NCBI GenBank assembly: GCA_018268315.1
Contig: JAFDWU010000001.1
Span: 225,280-289,279, forward strand
Length of the DNA: 64,000 nucleotides
Source of the DNA: Armatimonadota bacterium
Lineage (GTDB): Bacteria; Armatimonadota; Fimbriimonadia; Fimbriimonadales; Fimbriimonadaceae
Direction: 5' to 3'
The position numbers were made by a program, and so were the translations under genes. Shown in pieces: positions 35,818 to 44,667 of this stretch (the first letter of the stretch is position 1; every line of letters begins with the position of its first letter). The notes below the pieces were generated by a model. That model had not been told where the DNA came from and did not search any database. It was given only the letters and a program-made list of their open reading frames with translations.

Positions 35818-36595
35818 TACGTGCGTCCGAACTCTTGATTCGCTTTAGATTTCCGCCGGGGGTGATGGCGTAAAGCCCGCCCGAATGGCGCGTTTCCGCC
35901 GTTTGTGAATCGAATTCCGCGTTCTTCGTCTTGCGAATTGCGAGACGCGTTACGAACTTGCCCGCCTCAAAATGGTCGTTGCCGTCATCCCAGCCGATGA
36001 CAAAGCCATCGACCGGCGACACCGCCCCGCTGGGGTCATGATAGGGCTTGGGATCATAGCTTTCCATCGCCCCCAAATTCGAAGTCTCCGTGCAAAGAAT
36101 CACGTCATTTGGGTTGCTGATTAGGTTCATCGGGTAGCCCGCATACGGAAGGTACATGCCGTACGAGGATTCCAGCACCTTGCCGGCCGATGTGCCCGCC
36201 GTCTTTACATTCTCTGATTCGTCCGCGGTGGGGCACTTAAAGCTGCTGCGCGGGTTCATGAAAGGCTCCAACAAGGTCACCCACGTTATCGGCTTGCCAT
36301 TAGCCAGATAGGGCGAGCCATTCATGTTGGTGGTAAAGCCGGGGGGAAGGCTTTCGTCGTTTTGGACGGTATAAAGCGACATCGCCTTTGCGATGGAAGC
36401 AAGGTTTTCTTTGCAGAGATGGTCGTTGCGGCCATCCATCAGCTTCTTGTAAACGGGAATGAGGCAGATTCCGAGGACAACAAGGCTGACCAAGATGACG
36501 TAGGCGTCTTTCTTTGTTAAATATTGGCTTTTGGCTGGACCACTATCGCCCTCAGGGGCACTTGGGTCGAAGCTCTCAACTTGAAATAGAATCAA
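35750..36595 (-). CDS. Single-pass protein with pseudopilin/DUF1559-like domain
   Basis: A 281-residue protein. A short Asp/Glu-rich N-terminal tail is followed by a membrane helix (about 30-50) and CKENLASIAKAMSLYTVQNDESLPPG, the pattern of the DUF1559-like group. FKCPTADESENVK and ARHSGG-like TRHSGGLYAI near the end are also typical. No prepilin cleavage motif is seen. Its ATG overlaps the LCP gene stop (ATGA), so it is probably co-translated with it and may act at the envelope. Confidence 0.72.
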   Translation of the reverse strand: MILFQVESFDPSAPEGDSGPAKSQYLTKKDAYVILVSLVVLGICLIPVYKKLMDGRNDHLCKENLASIAKAMSLYTVQNDESLPPGFTTNMNGSPYLANGKPITWVTLLEPFMNPRSSFKCPTADESENVKTAGTSAGKVLESSYGMYLPYAGYPMNLISNPNDVILCTETSNLGAMESYDPKPYHDPSGAVSPVDGFVIGWDDGNDHFEAGKFVTRLAIRKTKNAEFDSQTAETRHSGGLYAITPGGNLKRIKSSDARITMLGTNPQGLWAVPVQFRSRR

Positions 36596-37728
36596 TTGCT
36601 TGGTTTCCCTTCCTCTTCATCCTTTCCTTGGCTATCTTCGGCTTTCAGCATTCCAAGTTTCTTCAAAACCGCCTTGGCTCTTGGCTTATCAAGAAAGAGG
36701 GCGGTGGTTCCTTCCTTCTCACGGACGGGTAAGCCGGTCATTTGGATGGAAGTTGGAGGCAGAGACTTTGAGAATAGCGCGAGCGAGGCGCATTCGCGGG
36801 GCGTCAGCTCATTGTTTAAGACTTCGATAGCCTTGCGCGCAACCGCATCGAAGAGCCCTGGCTTTTTCATTACTTCAGCCTTGAGAGCAAGTACGAACTC
36901 TCGTTGGCGCTGCTGACGCGCGAAGTCGCTATCCGCATGCCGGAACCTTACAAAACCCATCGCCTGCTCGCCATTGAGAACCTGCGGACCAGGGACGAGG
37001 TGAATGTGGAGGTGGCCTGCGTTGTCGTCGTAATCCATCTTGCGCGGGACGTTGATGTGAACGCCGCCTACGAGGTCAACCATCTGCTTGAAAGACTCGA
37101 AGTCGAGGGAGATGGTCTTGTCGATCTTGACCCCCAGCATGTCCTCGATGGCAGCCTGGGAAAGTTCGTTGCCGCCAATCGCATGAAAGGCGTTGATCTT
37201 ATGGCCCGGGTAGCCCTCGAGCTTGTAGTAGGTATCCCGGGGGATGGAAAGGCCCACGATGGACCGATTCTTGAAATCGCACTTGAGCAGCAGGAGCATG
37301 TCGCTACGAGCCTGCTGGTGGATGATGTTGGCGCCACCGATAGTGAGGTCCTCATCGCATCCGAGGATGAGCACAGTGAGCGTGTCCTTATTGAAGACTT
37401 GATCGGGCGGGGTTCTGTCGAGAGCCTGCATCACGATCTGGCTCATGATCGGGCTGGTGCGGATATAGCCCATTGCCGAGCCAATCGCGAGGGCGGCAAA
37501 GAGAAACAGGCAATACAGAGAGCCGAGCAGAAACTTCACAAAGGGACTTCGCTTCTTTCCAGATGCTTCACTCACAGGGCTTGTTACCGATTCCTCAACA
37601 TTTGGTTTCAAGAAACGCGGAACCTCGCTTAGCGGGTCCGGCGTCTCGACGGTCGCGGATTCCTGATTTATCGGCGCACCGTTCGCGCCGACATCTTCTG
37701 GCTTACCCTGCGCGGAAGATTCTGACAC
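36592..37728 (-). CDS. LytR-CpsA-Psr (LCP) family cell-envelope phosphotransferase
   Basis: A 378-residue protein. A cytoplasmic tail (1-60) leads to a membrane helix (about 65-88). The LCP domain has TLTVLILGCDE, RSDMLLLL, GLSIPRDTYYKLEGYPGHKINA and the GFVRFRHADSDFARQQRQ motif with the Arg/Asp residues that bind polyprenyl pyrophosphate. LCP enzymes attach glycopolymers to peptidoglycan or other acceptors. A short acidic/basic C terminus follows. Confidence 0.93.
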   Translation of the reverse strand: MSESSAQGKPEDVGANGAPINQESATVETPDPLSEVPRFLKPNVEESVTSPVSEASGKKRSPFVKFLLGSLYCLFLFAALAIGSAMGYIRTSPIMSQIVMQALDRTPPDQVFNKDTLTVLILGCDEDLTIGGANIIHQQARSDMLLLLKCDFKNRSIVGLSIPRDTYYKLEGYPGHKINAFHAIGGNELSQAAIEDMLGVKIDKTISLDFESFKQMVDLVGGVHINVPRKMDYDDNAGHLHIHLVPGPQVLNGEQAMGFVRFRHADSDFARQQRQREFVLALKAEVMKKPGLFDAVARKAIEVLNNELTPRECASLALFSKSLPPTSIQMTGLPVREKEGTTALFLDKPRAKAVLKKLGMLKAEDSQGKDEEEGKPSN

Positions 37729-37735
37729 AGGTTAT

Positions 37736-39007
37736 TTAACGATTGCCCTCGGCCGATGGTGCCCGAAGCTCCTTCGAACTATTCGTTTGAGGGAAGACGA
37801 CGCGGAACGTTGAGCCTTCGCCCAGCGTGCTGTTGATCTCCACCTTCGCACCATGGACTACCGCCAACTCCAAAACAATGCGCATTCCCCAGCCTGAGCC
37901 GCTGGCGTTTTCCCACTGGCTTCTTGCGGTGCCTTTTAGGATTCGGGCCGCAGTTTGCTTCGTCATGCCGGGGCCGTTATCTTCAACTTCCAGGATGTGG
38001 TGGTTATTTGTGAAGGAGTAACGGATTTCGACTTCCGGCTCTTTCTGCTTCCCTTCTTTTACTGCCTTGAGGGCATTGCCCACAAGGTTCTGCACCACCC
38101 GGAATACATAGAGTGGGTCGTGCATTGTTTGGGGGGCGGCGTAATCCAAGTGAGCGCAAAGCTTCACACCCTCGTTTCGAGCGGCTTCCTCGTAGAAGCT
38201 GACGCTTTGCGCGATGGTGTCCGCCATCGGCGCGACTTTGAATTGCGGGCGAAGCTCACGGCCAGCGGACAGGTCTGAAATCAGTTGTGCGTAGCCTACG
38301 ATCCGCTCCGTACACGACTTCACTTCCTCGGCCGACTCCTTCAGAACATCGAGAACGGCAGGGCTTGCGTTGGGCCGCTCAAGGCTCTTGATGGCGAGAT
38401 CGGTGTTCAGCACGTTGGCCTGCAACGCAGCCGCGAGGTTGCCGATATCGTGGCTCACCTTGCCCATGCCAAGGAGGCTGCTGGCGCGGGCGACCTCTTC
38501 AGTAAGGCGGGCGTTGACGAACGCCATGGTGGCAACGGCGGCGACTGTCTCGAGGATTGCGCCATCGTTCTCGCTAAAGCGGCCATCTTTCTTGTTGATG
38601 AGCTGGACGACCCCGATCGGCTGCTCATCTTCGAGCATTAGAGGCACGCTAATCATTGTGCGTACCGGCACGCCGGTGGCGCGTTCAAACTCGCTCAGTT
38701 CGGAATCCGGCTTGGGTTCGAATTCTCTTGATATCGTCTGGCGAAGTTGAAAGGCTGCGCCTGCCATGCCGAAATCATCGGCAATGTCCTTGCTTGGGAG
38801 TTTGGACTCGACGTTGCTTGGCAAGACGTGGCGAAACGTTAAGCGGTTTTCGGCTTCATCATGGAGGTACATGGTGCCGCCGGATGCGCCGACCGCGTCT
38901 ACGCAAATGGTCAAGGCATCCCTCAGAAGGAGATCGATGTTATCCGCGCTCGATAATCTTTTCGAGGCCTTCTGAACCGCCCGAATGAGGCGGGATGCCG
39001 AATCCAC
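37736..39007 (-). CDS. GAF-domain sensor histidine kinase
   Basis: A 423-residue soluble kinase. A GAF domain spans about 20-165 (ISVPLMLEDEQPIGVVQLINK). The dimerisation/H-box region has MGKVSHDIGN with His186, followed by an ATPase domain with the N box (NLVGNALKAV), EDNGPGMT and GSGWGMRIV. It has no membrane segment, so it senses a cytosolic signal. It lies 21 bp downstream of the response-regulator gene and the pair are presumably partners. Confidence 0.92.
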   Translation of the reverse strand: MDSASRLIRAVQKASKRLSSADNIDLLLRDALTICVDAVGASGGTMYLHDEAENRLTFRHVLPSNVESKLPSKDIADDFGMAGAAFQLRQTISREFEPKPDSELSEFERATGVPVRTMISVPLMLEDEQPIGVVQLINKKDGRFSENDGAILETVAAVATMAFVNARLTEEVARASSLLGMGKVSHDIGNLAAALQANVLNTDLAIKSLERPNASPAVLDVLKESAEEVKSCTERIVGYAQLISDLSAGRELRPQFKVAPMADTIAQSVSFYEEAARNEGVKLCAHLDYAAPQTMHDPLYVFRVVQNLVGNALKAVKEGKQKEPEVEIRYSFTNNHHILEVEDNGPGMTKQTAARILKGTARSQWENASGSGWGMRIVLELAVVHGAKVEINSTLGEGSTFRVVFPQTNSSKELRAPSAEGNR

Positions 39008-39028
39008 GGCGGAAGTTTACTAGATGCT

Positions 39029-39460
39029 TTAGCCCTGCCAGTTCACGCGCTCAAGGCGCTCCAGATTTCGCATGTCGCGCTGGCGCTGCTCTAAGGCGGC
39101 GTTTACCTTCTGGACCAATTCCTCGTATACGTCGTGATCTGGCGAATGCTTTTCGATGTAATCGAACGCCCCGCGGCGCATACATTCCACCGCGTTTTCG
39201 ACGGTAGCGTACGCCGTCATAACGATCACCATTGCGAAAAGATCGCGGGCGAAGGCTGCTTGAAGCACTTGGAGCCCGGCTTTGGGGGCGTCCATGCTCA
39301 TGTCCGTAAGAACAACGTCAAACTGCTTGGCTTCCCGTAGTAGGCGGCAGGCTTCGGGCACCTCCGATGTGACGGTGACCTCGTGCCCTTCCCTTTTCAG
39401 GCGGCGCTCTACCGCGCTCAGGACTGCTTCTTCGTCATCGACGACTAAGATTCTTGCCAT
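39029..39460 (-). CDS. Response regulator, receiver domain with short helical tail
   Basis: A 143-residue protein. ARILVVDDEEAVL holds the acidic pocket, Asp53 (VVLTDMSMD) is the phosphoacceptor, and the switch residues T (VMTAYAT) and K (DYIEKHSP) are present. After the receiver only a charged helix of about 20 residues (EQRQRDMRNLERLERV) remains, with no DNA-binding domain, so output is by protein contact. Upstream of and probably co-transcribed with the GAF kinase. Confidence 0.92.
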   Translation of the reverse strand: MARILVVDDEEAVLSAVERRLKREGHEVTVTSEVPEACRLLREAKQFDVVLTDMSMDAPKAGLQVLQAAFARDLFAMVIVMTAYATVENAVECMRRGAFDYIEKHSPDHDVYEELVQKVNAALEQRQRDMRNLERLERVNWQG

Positions 39461-39525
39461 TGGTTCGAAATTATATCGGGTTCTATGCTGCCGGTTAAGG
39501 CTTCATAAAGAATCTCGCGATAAAT

Positions 39526-42000
39526 CTAGCTTTCCTCGCCGCCTTCTTCGTCGTCGTCCTCAATATCGCCCTCATCGGCTTCCTGCACGATGCGCGCAAT
39601 CGAGCGGACTTGGTCGCCGGCGGCAAGGTCAATTAGCTTGACCCCTTGAGCCACACGGCCCACCACACGGATGTCCTTCACCTTCATGCGGATGCCCTTA
39701 CCGTTGACAGTCATCACGAGCAAGCGGTCATCGGCATCGACGACTTCTGCGCCGACGATTTGACCGGTCTTCTCGGTGACGTTCATCGTGAGGATGCCGC
39801 TGCCGCCTCGGCCCTGGATTCGATAATCGCTAAGCGGTGTGCGCTTGCCGTATCCGCCGGCGCCTACTACCAGTAGCTCAGCGTTCTCGTTAACGAGCCC
39901 TGCGCCGATGATGATGTCATCGCCCTTAAGGCGCATCGCCCTGACGCCACCGGCAGCTCGGCTTCGGGATGTAGCCTGCTTTTCGTTAAAGCGAACGGAC
40001 TGGCCGTTGCGGGTGACAAGGATTATGTCGTCGTTGCCGCGCGTCTTCAACGCCCAGCCAAGTTCGTCGCCTTCCTCGATATCAAAGGCGATGAGGCCGT
40101 TGTTGCGCAGATTCACAAAGGCGCTTAGCGGCGTTCGCTTGATCTCGCCGTAGCGGGTGATCATCGTCATGAAGCCATCGGTCGAGAGATTCTTGACGCT
40201 GTTCGTCGCGGTAACGCGCTCTTCACCAAGGATGCTGATGTAGTTGATGACCGGCATGCCCCTTGCGTAGCGGCCGCTCTCAGGGATTTCGTAGCCCTTC
40301 AGCTTGTAAACCCTTCCGCGATTCGTGAAGAACAGAATCGTGTGGTGGGTGCTGATTTGGAAGAGGTGTGCTGGCTCGTCGTCAGCCTTCAGGGTGTTGT
40401 TTACGCCCTTGCCTCCGCGCTTCTGCTGGCGGTAGGCATCGATGCTGACTCGCTTGATGTAGCCGTCGCGTGAAATCGAAATGATGGCGTCTTCATCCGG
40501 GATGAGGTCCTCATCGGAGAAGTCGCCTGCTTCGCGCTGCTGGATCTTTGTGCGGCGCTCGTCGCCAAACTTATCGCGAAGGTATTCCAGATCCATCTGG
40601 ATAAGCTGGCGGACACGCTCATCGTTGGTGAGGATGTCCATCAAGTTCTGAACCTTCTTGAGGACCGCCTTGTAGTCCTGCTCCAGCTTCAACTGTTCAA
40701 GCTGGGTGAGGTTTCGCAGCGGCATCGCAAGGACGGCATTTGCCTGGAACGGCGACATTTCGAATTGTCGAACCAACTCGACACGGGCAGTGCCGGGATC
40801 GGCGCTCTTGCGGATGACGAGAATGATGTCGTCCAGGAAGCGGCGCGCAATCTGGAAGCCCTCGTTAAGGTGCATCTCTTCAAGCGCGCGGTAAAGCTCG
40901 TATCGCGTTCGGCGACGAATGACGTCTTGCCGGTGAGCGAGGTAGAGATCAAGCTGGAGCATGATCGGGCAGGTTCGCGGCCCGAGATCCACCAACGAGA
41001 GCATGTTCGCGCCGAAGGTAGTGCGAAGCTGCGTGTGCTTAAGAAGGTAGTTGAGCGCCTTGTTCGGGTTGACGTCGCGGCGGATGTCGACCTCGATGCG
41101 CATGCCCCGCTTATCGGAGTAATCCTGCACGCTGAGGATGCCATCGAACTTGCGTTCCTTGGCAACGGCCGCGATAGCCAGGATGAGCGTTTCCTTGCTG
41201 ACCTGGTACGGGATTTCGGTGATAACGATGACCGACTTGCCCGCGTCTCCCGGCTCGATGCCGGTCTTGGCCTGGAGGGTGATAGAGCCGCGGCCGGTTT
41301 CGTAGGCGGAGCGGATTCCCTTGGTGCCCATGATGATGCCGTAGGTGGGGAAATCGGGGCCAGGCAGAACCTCCATGATTTCATCGAGCGTGCACTCGGG
41401 GTTATTCAACCTGAGGAGCAATGCGTTACAAACCTCGGTGAGGTTATGGGGCGGCATGTTGGTGGCCATACCGACCGCAATGCCTTGGCTGCCGTTACAA
41501 ATTGAGTTCGGGAACTTGCTAGGGAAAACGATCGGCTCGAGAAGCGACTGGCTATAGTTCGGCATCCAGTCGACCGTCTCGCGGTCGAGGTCTTCCATCA
41601 GTTCCATCGCGAGCGGGGTTAGACGGGCTTCGGTGTATCGCATCGCGGCAGGCTTATCGCCATCGACAGAGCCAAAGTTTCCTTGGCCCATGACGAGCGG
41701 GTAGCGCATCGACCAGCTTTGCGCCATTCGGGCGAGAGCAGGGTAGATGACGGCGTCTCCGTGAGGGTGGTAATCGCCGCTGGTAGAACCGCAAATCTTC
41801 GCGCACTTAACGAAGGCGCTGGTTGGGGTTAGGTTCAACTCGCGCATCGCGTAGAGGATGCGGCGCTGAACCGGCTTCAGTCCGTCTCGCGCGTCAGGAA
41901 GGGCGCGGGAAACGATGACGGACATCGCGTAGTTGACATAGGAACGGCCAAGTTCCTCTTCAACATCAATAATCTGGATTTCGTTGGTATCTTCGGGCAC
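39526..42000 (-). CDS. gyrA: DNA gyrase subunit A
   Basis: An 824-residue protein. The catalytic Tyr122 is in MRYTEARLT. The C-terminal propeller carries a GyrA-box-like QQKRGGKGV near residue 530, marking it as GyrA rather than ParC. The quinolone-resistance region reads YHPHGDAVIYPAL with Ala at 83 and Pro at 87 (E. coli numbering is identical here), where Ser83 and Asp87 are found in susceptible E. coli. The last 20 residues are highly acidic. gyrB is not in the window. Confidence 0.96.
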   Translation of the reverse strand: MPEDTNEIQIIDVEEELGRSYVNYAMSVIVSRALPDARDGLKPVQRRILYAMRELNLTPTSAFVKCAKICGSTSGDYHPHGDAVIYPALARMAQSWSMRYPLVMGQGNFGSVDGDKPAAMRYTEARLTPLAMELMEDLDRETVDWMPNYSQSLLEPIVFPSKFPNSICNGSQGIAVGMATNMPPHNLTEVCNALLLRLNNPECTLDEIMEVLPGPDFPTYGIIMGTKGIRSAYETGRGSITLQAKTGIEPGDAGKSVIVITEIPYQVSKETLILAIAAVAKERKFDGILSVQDYSDKRGMRIEVDIRRDVNPNKALNYLLKHTQLRTTFGANMLSLVDLGPRTCPIMLQLDLYLAHRQDVIRRRTRYELYRALEEMHLNEGFQIARRFLDDIILVIRKSADPGTARVELVRQFEMSPFQANAVLAMPLRNLTQLEQLKLEQDYKAVLKKVQNLMDILTNDERVRQLIQMDLEYLRDKFGDERRTKIQQREAGDFSDEDLIPDEDAIISISRDGYIKRVSIDAYRQQKRGGKGVNNTLKADDEPAHLFQISTHHTILFFTNRGRVYKLKGYEIPESGRYARGMPVINYISILGEERVTATNSVKNLSTDGFMTMITRYGEIKRTPLSAFVNLRNNGLIAFDIEEGDELGWALKTRGNDDIILVTRNGQSVRFNEKQATSRSRAAGGVRAMRLKGDDIIIGAGLVNENAELLVVGAGGYGKRTPLSDYRIQGRGGSGILTMNVTEKTGQIVGAEVVDADDRLLVMTVNGKGIRMKVKDIRVVGRVAQGVKLIDLAAGDQVRSIARIVQEADEGDIEDDDEEGGEES

Positions 42001-42099
42001 GGGCTAGTAAGGTCCTTGAAGTGTGGCGGGAATTCGCCGGATGAAGGGTAAGTGTACCGCTAGAGACGATTTTCAGGCTGAGAACGCTTCTACCGGGCT

Positions 42100-42183
42100 G
42101 GTAACCTTGGCCACGTGACGGTTGGATTTATTGGATTAGGGACGATGGGCACGCCGATGGCGGGCCATCTTCTGAGAGCGGAG
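42100..42183 (+). repeat. Direct repeat copy A (5' end of 3-hydroxyisobutyrate-dehydrogenase-like gene)
   Basis: About 84 bp beginning GGTAACCTTG, nearly identical to 43790-43872. The two copies flank the inverted serine-hydrolase gene. They diverge in both directions outside this stretch. Confidence 0.85.
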
Positions 42184-42195
42184 CCAGTTACTTAG
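42115..42195 (+). pseudogene. Truncated duplicate of the 3-hydroxyisobutyrate dehydrogenase gene start
   Basis: GTG at 42115 followed by VGFIGLGTMGTPMAGHLLR, which matches residues 3-21 of the intact gene at 43804-44667 except for Ala to Thr and Lys to Arg. It then diverges and stops at TAG 42193-42195, within the end of the convergent serine-hydrolase gene. Only the Rossmann motif survives. It is a remnant of a duplication. Confidence 0.85.
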
Positions 42196-43495
42196 ATTTC
42201 TTAGCCGTGTACGTTCCACTTATGTCGGTCCAAACGATACCATCGACTTTGCCCTGAGGGTCCCGACGGAAAACGACGTCGGCATACTTATTTCGAAAGA
42301 AGAACTTGTCTCCCGCAACATGCTCAAGGGGTTGGAAACCCGACTGACCCAAGACCAGGCAATCTCCGTATTGCTGGACGGTCACCGACAAGCCAGGAAA
42401 GAAATCAAATTTCCCTACATATTCCGGCCCGGTTCCGGGATCAGGCTTGCCGCCACGCGGTCGAGGTGTGAAGGGGGCCGGCTTCTTACCAAAAGCAACC
42501 GCTTCGAGGGCGGACTGTAAGGGATCCTCGGATGCAGGAGTCTCCGTATTACCGAGATAAACGATGACCGTTGCGTCTTGGGGATAAAGCTCTGAAAGAG
42601 CGGTAAAGCCTTCAAAGACGCCATTGTGCCAGATTAGTTTTCTTCCATTATCCTCCTGCACCATAACGCCGAGCCCTTTTCCAGAAACCAACTTATCCCT
42701 CACGTCGGGGTAGACGACTCCCTTCAGGAGAAACTCTTCGTTCCAACGCACCAAGTCCCCCACCGTGCTGTAGATATTTCCTGGCCCGCAGCCATTACTG
42801 TAGTCCGAGTGAGGGTCCAACCGCCCTAATCCTGTGGCGCCAAACCAGGGGCCGTAACCATCCGCAAGTTTGGGCACGATGTCCTTGGTGAGCAGCGTTC
42901 CCGTGTCCTTCATGCCTAGCGGCGAAAAGAAATTCTGCTGAAGGAACTCTCCGTAAGACTGCCCCGAGACGGTTTCGATAATGTACGCCAGCACCCGGTA
43001 TGCGTTGTTACTGTACATTTTCTTGGTTCCTGGCTCAAATGCTAGAGGGCGCTTCTTGATCAGATCAACCATTTGGGCAGTTGTATGGAATGAATGATAT
43101 TCTTCGTCTTCCAGATCGCGACTAAGTCCCGAGGAGTGGGTTATTAACTGCTGTATGTCGATCTTGTCGCCGGACGGGAAGTCTGGAACATACTTCGACA
43201 GCTTGTCCGCTATGCTTAGCTTCCCTGTCTTTTCTAGCAAAAGAATCGCCGCTGCGGTGAACTGCTTGGAGATAGACCCAATCATGAACCTGGTTTCTTC
43301 CTTGTTCGGCACTGCCTGCTCGATATTCGCATAACCGTAGGAGTGCTTAAAGAGGGTCTTTCCTCCTCGTCGGATCACTATGTTGCCGGAGAACTCGTTG
43401 GCAGCCAATATGGGCCTCAAGAAGCCGCTTAAGTCGTGTTCGATCGTTGCAGCCGGGCGCATGATCAAGCCAGCAACGACAATTGAGGTAATCAT
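42188..43495 (-). CDS. Serine hydrolase of the beta-lactamase/penicillin-binding class C family
   Basis: A 435-residue exported protein with an uncleaved or weak N-terminal hydrophobic segment. The three class C motifs are intact: S74-x-x-K77 (SISK), Y161-x-N163 (YSN) and HNG (IWHNGVFEGF). A C-terminal beta-rich domain follows from about 330. Such proteins act as esterases, D-aminopeptidases or carboxypeptidases more often than as true beta-lactamases. It lies inverted between two copies of an 84-bp direct repeat and has no operon partner. Confidence 0.88.
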   Translation of the reverse strand: MITSIVVAGLIMRPAATIEHDLSGFLRPILAANEFSGNIVIRRGGKTLFKHSYGYANIEQAVPNKEETRFMIGSISKQFTAAAILLLEKTGKLSIADKLSKYVPDFPSGDKIDIQQLITHSSGLSRDLEDEEYHSFHTTAQMVDLIKKRPLAFEPGTKKMYSNNAYRVLAYIIETVSGQSYGEFLQQNFFSPLGMKDTGTLLTKDIVPKLADGYGPWFGATGLGRLDPHSDYSNGCGPGNIYSTVGDLVRWNEEFLLKGVVYPDVRDKLVSGKGLGVMVQEDNGRKLIWHNGVFEGFTALSELYPQDATVIVYLGNTETPASEDPLQSALEAVAFGKKPAPFTPRPRGGKPDPGTGPEYVGKFDFFPGLSVTVQQYGDCLVLGQSGFQPLEHVAGDKFFFRNKYADVVFRRDPQGKVDGIVWTDISGTYTAKKSK

Positions 43496-43789
43496 CGCAA
43501 GCCCTCTTTGTTTGGAACCTGCGGCTTAGCGCGATTGTCCACGGTTTGAACTGTGGTTTGCCTGAACACGTGAGCGCATCTGGCCCTGGCTTTGAGCTTC
43601 GATTTCAAAAAATGCGGCCACATTTGTAAATATGATGTCATGCATCGCGACACGGTGGGTTTTACACTGAATCAAAAGACCTACATCGGACCGGGCTGGG
43701 TTCGGATCGACTCGAACGGCTCAACCCGGCTCGTTCTTGTGGATCCTGGACTTGAGCCTGCGAGTCTAGGAGATATTGGATTTCGGCGC
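43496..43789. other. Intergenic region upstream of the 3-hydroxyisobutyrate dehydrogenase gene
   Basis: About 290 bp without a convincing gene. It has an open frame (43592-43807) with no homology signs or Shine-Dalgarno. It must carry the promoters of the two divergent genes, but no good hexamers stand out. Confidence 0.4.
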
Positions 43790-43872
43790 GGTAACCTTGC
43801 CCTGTGACGGTTGGATTTATTGGATTGGGGACGATGGGCGCGCCGATGGCGGGCCATCTGCTGAAGGCAGGG
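43790..43872 (+). repeat. Direct repeat copy B
   Basis: Matches 42100-42183; covers 14 bp upstream of the GTG and the first codons of the intact dehydrogenase gene. Confidence 0.85.
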
Positions 43873-44667
43873 CGAGACCTGGTGGTTTGGAACCGGACTC
43901 CGGGCAAGACCGACGAGTTGAAAGCGGCTGGCGCGAGGGTGGCGAATTCGCTGGAAGACATGGCCTGGGATTGTGGAGTCATCTGCATCTGCGTTAACCG
44001 CAGCGAGGACGTCGAAGAGTGCCTGAAGCCGATTTGGGACAAGGGCCAGAACAACGCGCTGATCATCGACCACTCCACCATCGCCCCGGAAGCCGCTAGG
44101 CGCTTCTCGGCGGAAAGCTACCGGCGAGGAATGAGGTTTGTAGACGCCCCACTGACGGGCGGAAGCATGGGGGCTAAGAATGGAACCCTGACGATTTTCA
44201 TGGGCGGCGAGGAAGCCGATGTGGCCAAAGCAAGCGGCATCGTAGAAGCCTACGCGAAGAACGCTCAGTGGGTTGGGCTGTCCGGCCAGGGGCAGATGAT
44301 GAAGCTGGCCAACCAGATTGCGGTGGGCGCCTCGGTGCTCGGCCTGTGCGAGACGATGGCGTTCGCAGAGAAAGCAGGACTAAACAAGCAGCAGGCCCTC
44401 GAGATGATTGGATCGGGCGCAGGAGGAAGTTGGGCGTTTAATAACTACGGCCCGAAGGTGCTTGCCGAAGATTGGAGCCCGGGATTCAGCATCAAGAACC
44501 AACGCAAGGATTTTGGATATTGCAAGGACGCCGCGGCGCAAGTCCATGCGGACCTGCCGGGCATTGAGATGATCGACGCATTAATGAAGCGTCTGGATGA
44601 TGAGGGACACGGCGAGTGGGCGACCTGCTCGCTGTATGAGCTTTATATGAGGGGGATCACAAATTGA
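43804..44667 (+). CDS. 3-Hydroxyisobutyrate dehydrogenase-like (beta-hydroxyacid) dehydrogenase
   Basis: A 287-residue enzyme with GTG start. VGFIGLGTMGAPMAGHLLKA is the NAD(P)-binding motif, FVDAPLTGGSMGAKNGTLTI the substrate motif, and GQGQMMKLANQIAVG carries the catalytic Lys. NPGF-like PGFSIKNQRKDFGY follows. It could act on 3-hydroxyisobutyrate (valine catabolism), tartronate semialdehyde or a similar beta-hydroxyacid. Its stop overlaps the TTG start of the next gene. Confidence 0.9.
   Translation: MTVGFIGLGTMGAPMAGHLLKAGRDLVVWNRTPGKTDELKAAGARVANSLEDMAWDCGVICICVNRSEDVEECLKPIWDKGQNNALIIDHSTIAPEAARRFSAESYRRGMRFVDAPLTGGSMGAKNGTLTIFMGGEEADVAKASGIVEAYAKNAQWVGLSGQGQMMKLANQIAVGASVLGLCETMAFAEKAGLNKQQALEMIGSGAGGSWAFNNYGPKVLAEDWSPGFSIKNQRKDFGYCKDAAAQVHADLPGIEMIDALMKRLDDEGHGEWATCSLYELYMRGITN

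Noticed and set aside
43592-43807. Open frame of 71 codons upstream of the dehydrogenase gene
   Set aside because: No Shine-Dalgarno, no recognisable motif, and it overlaps the dehydrogenase start; likely chance.
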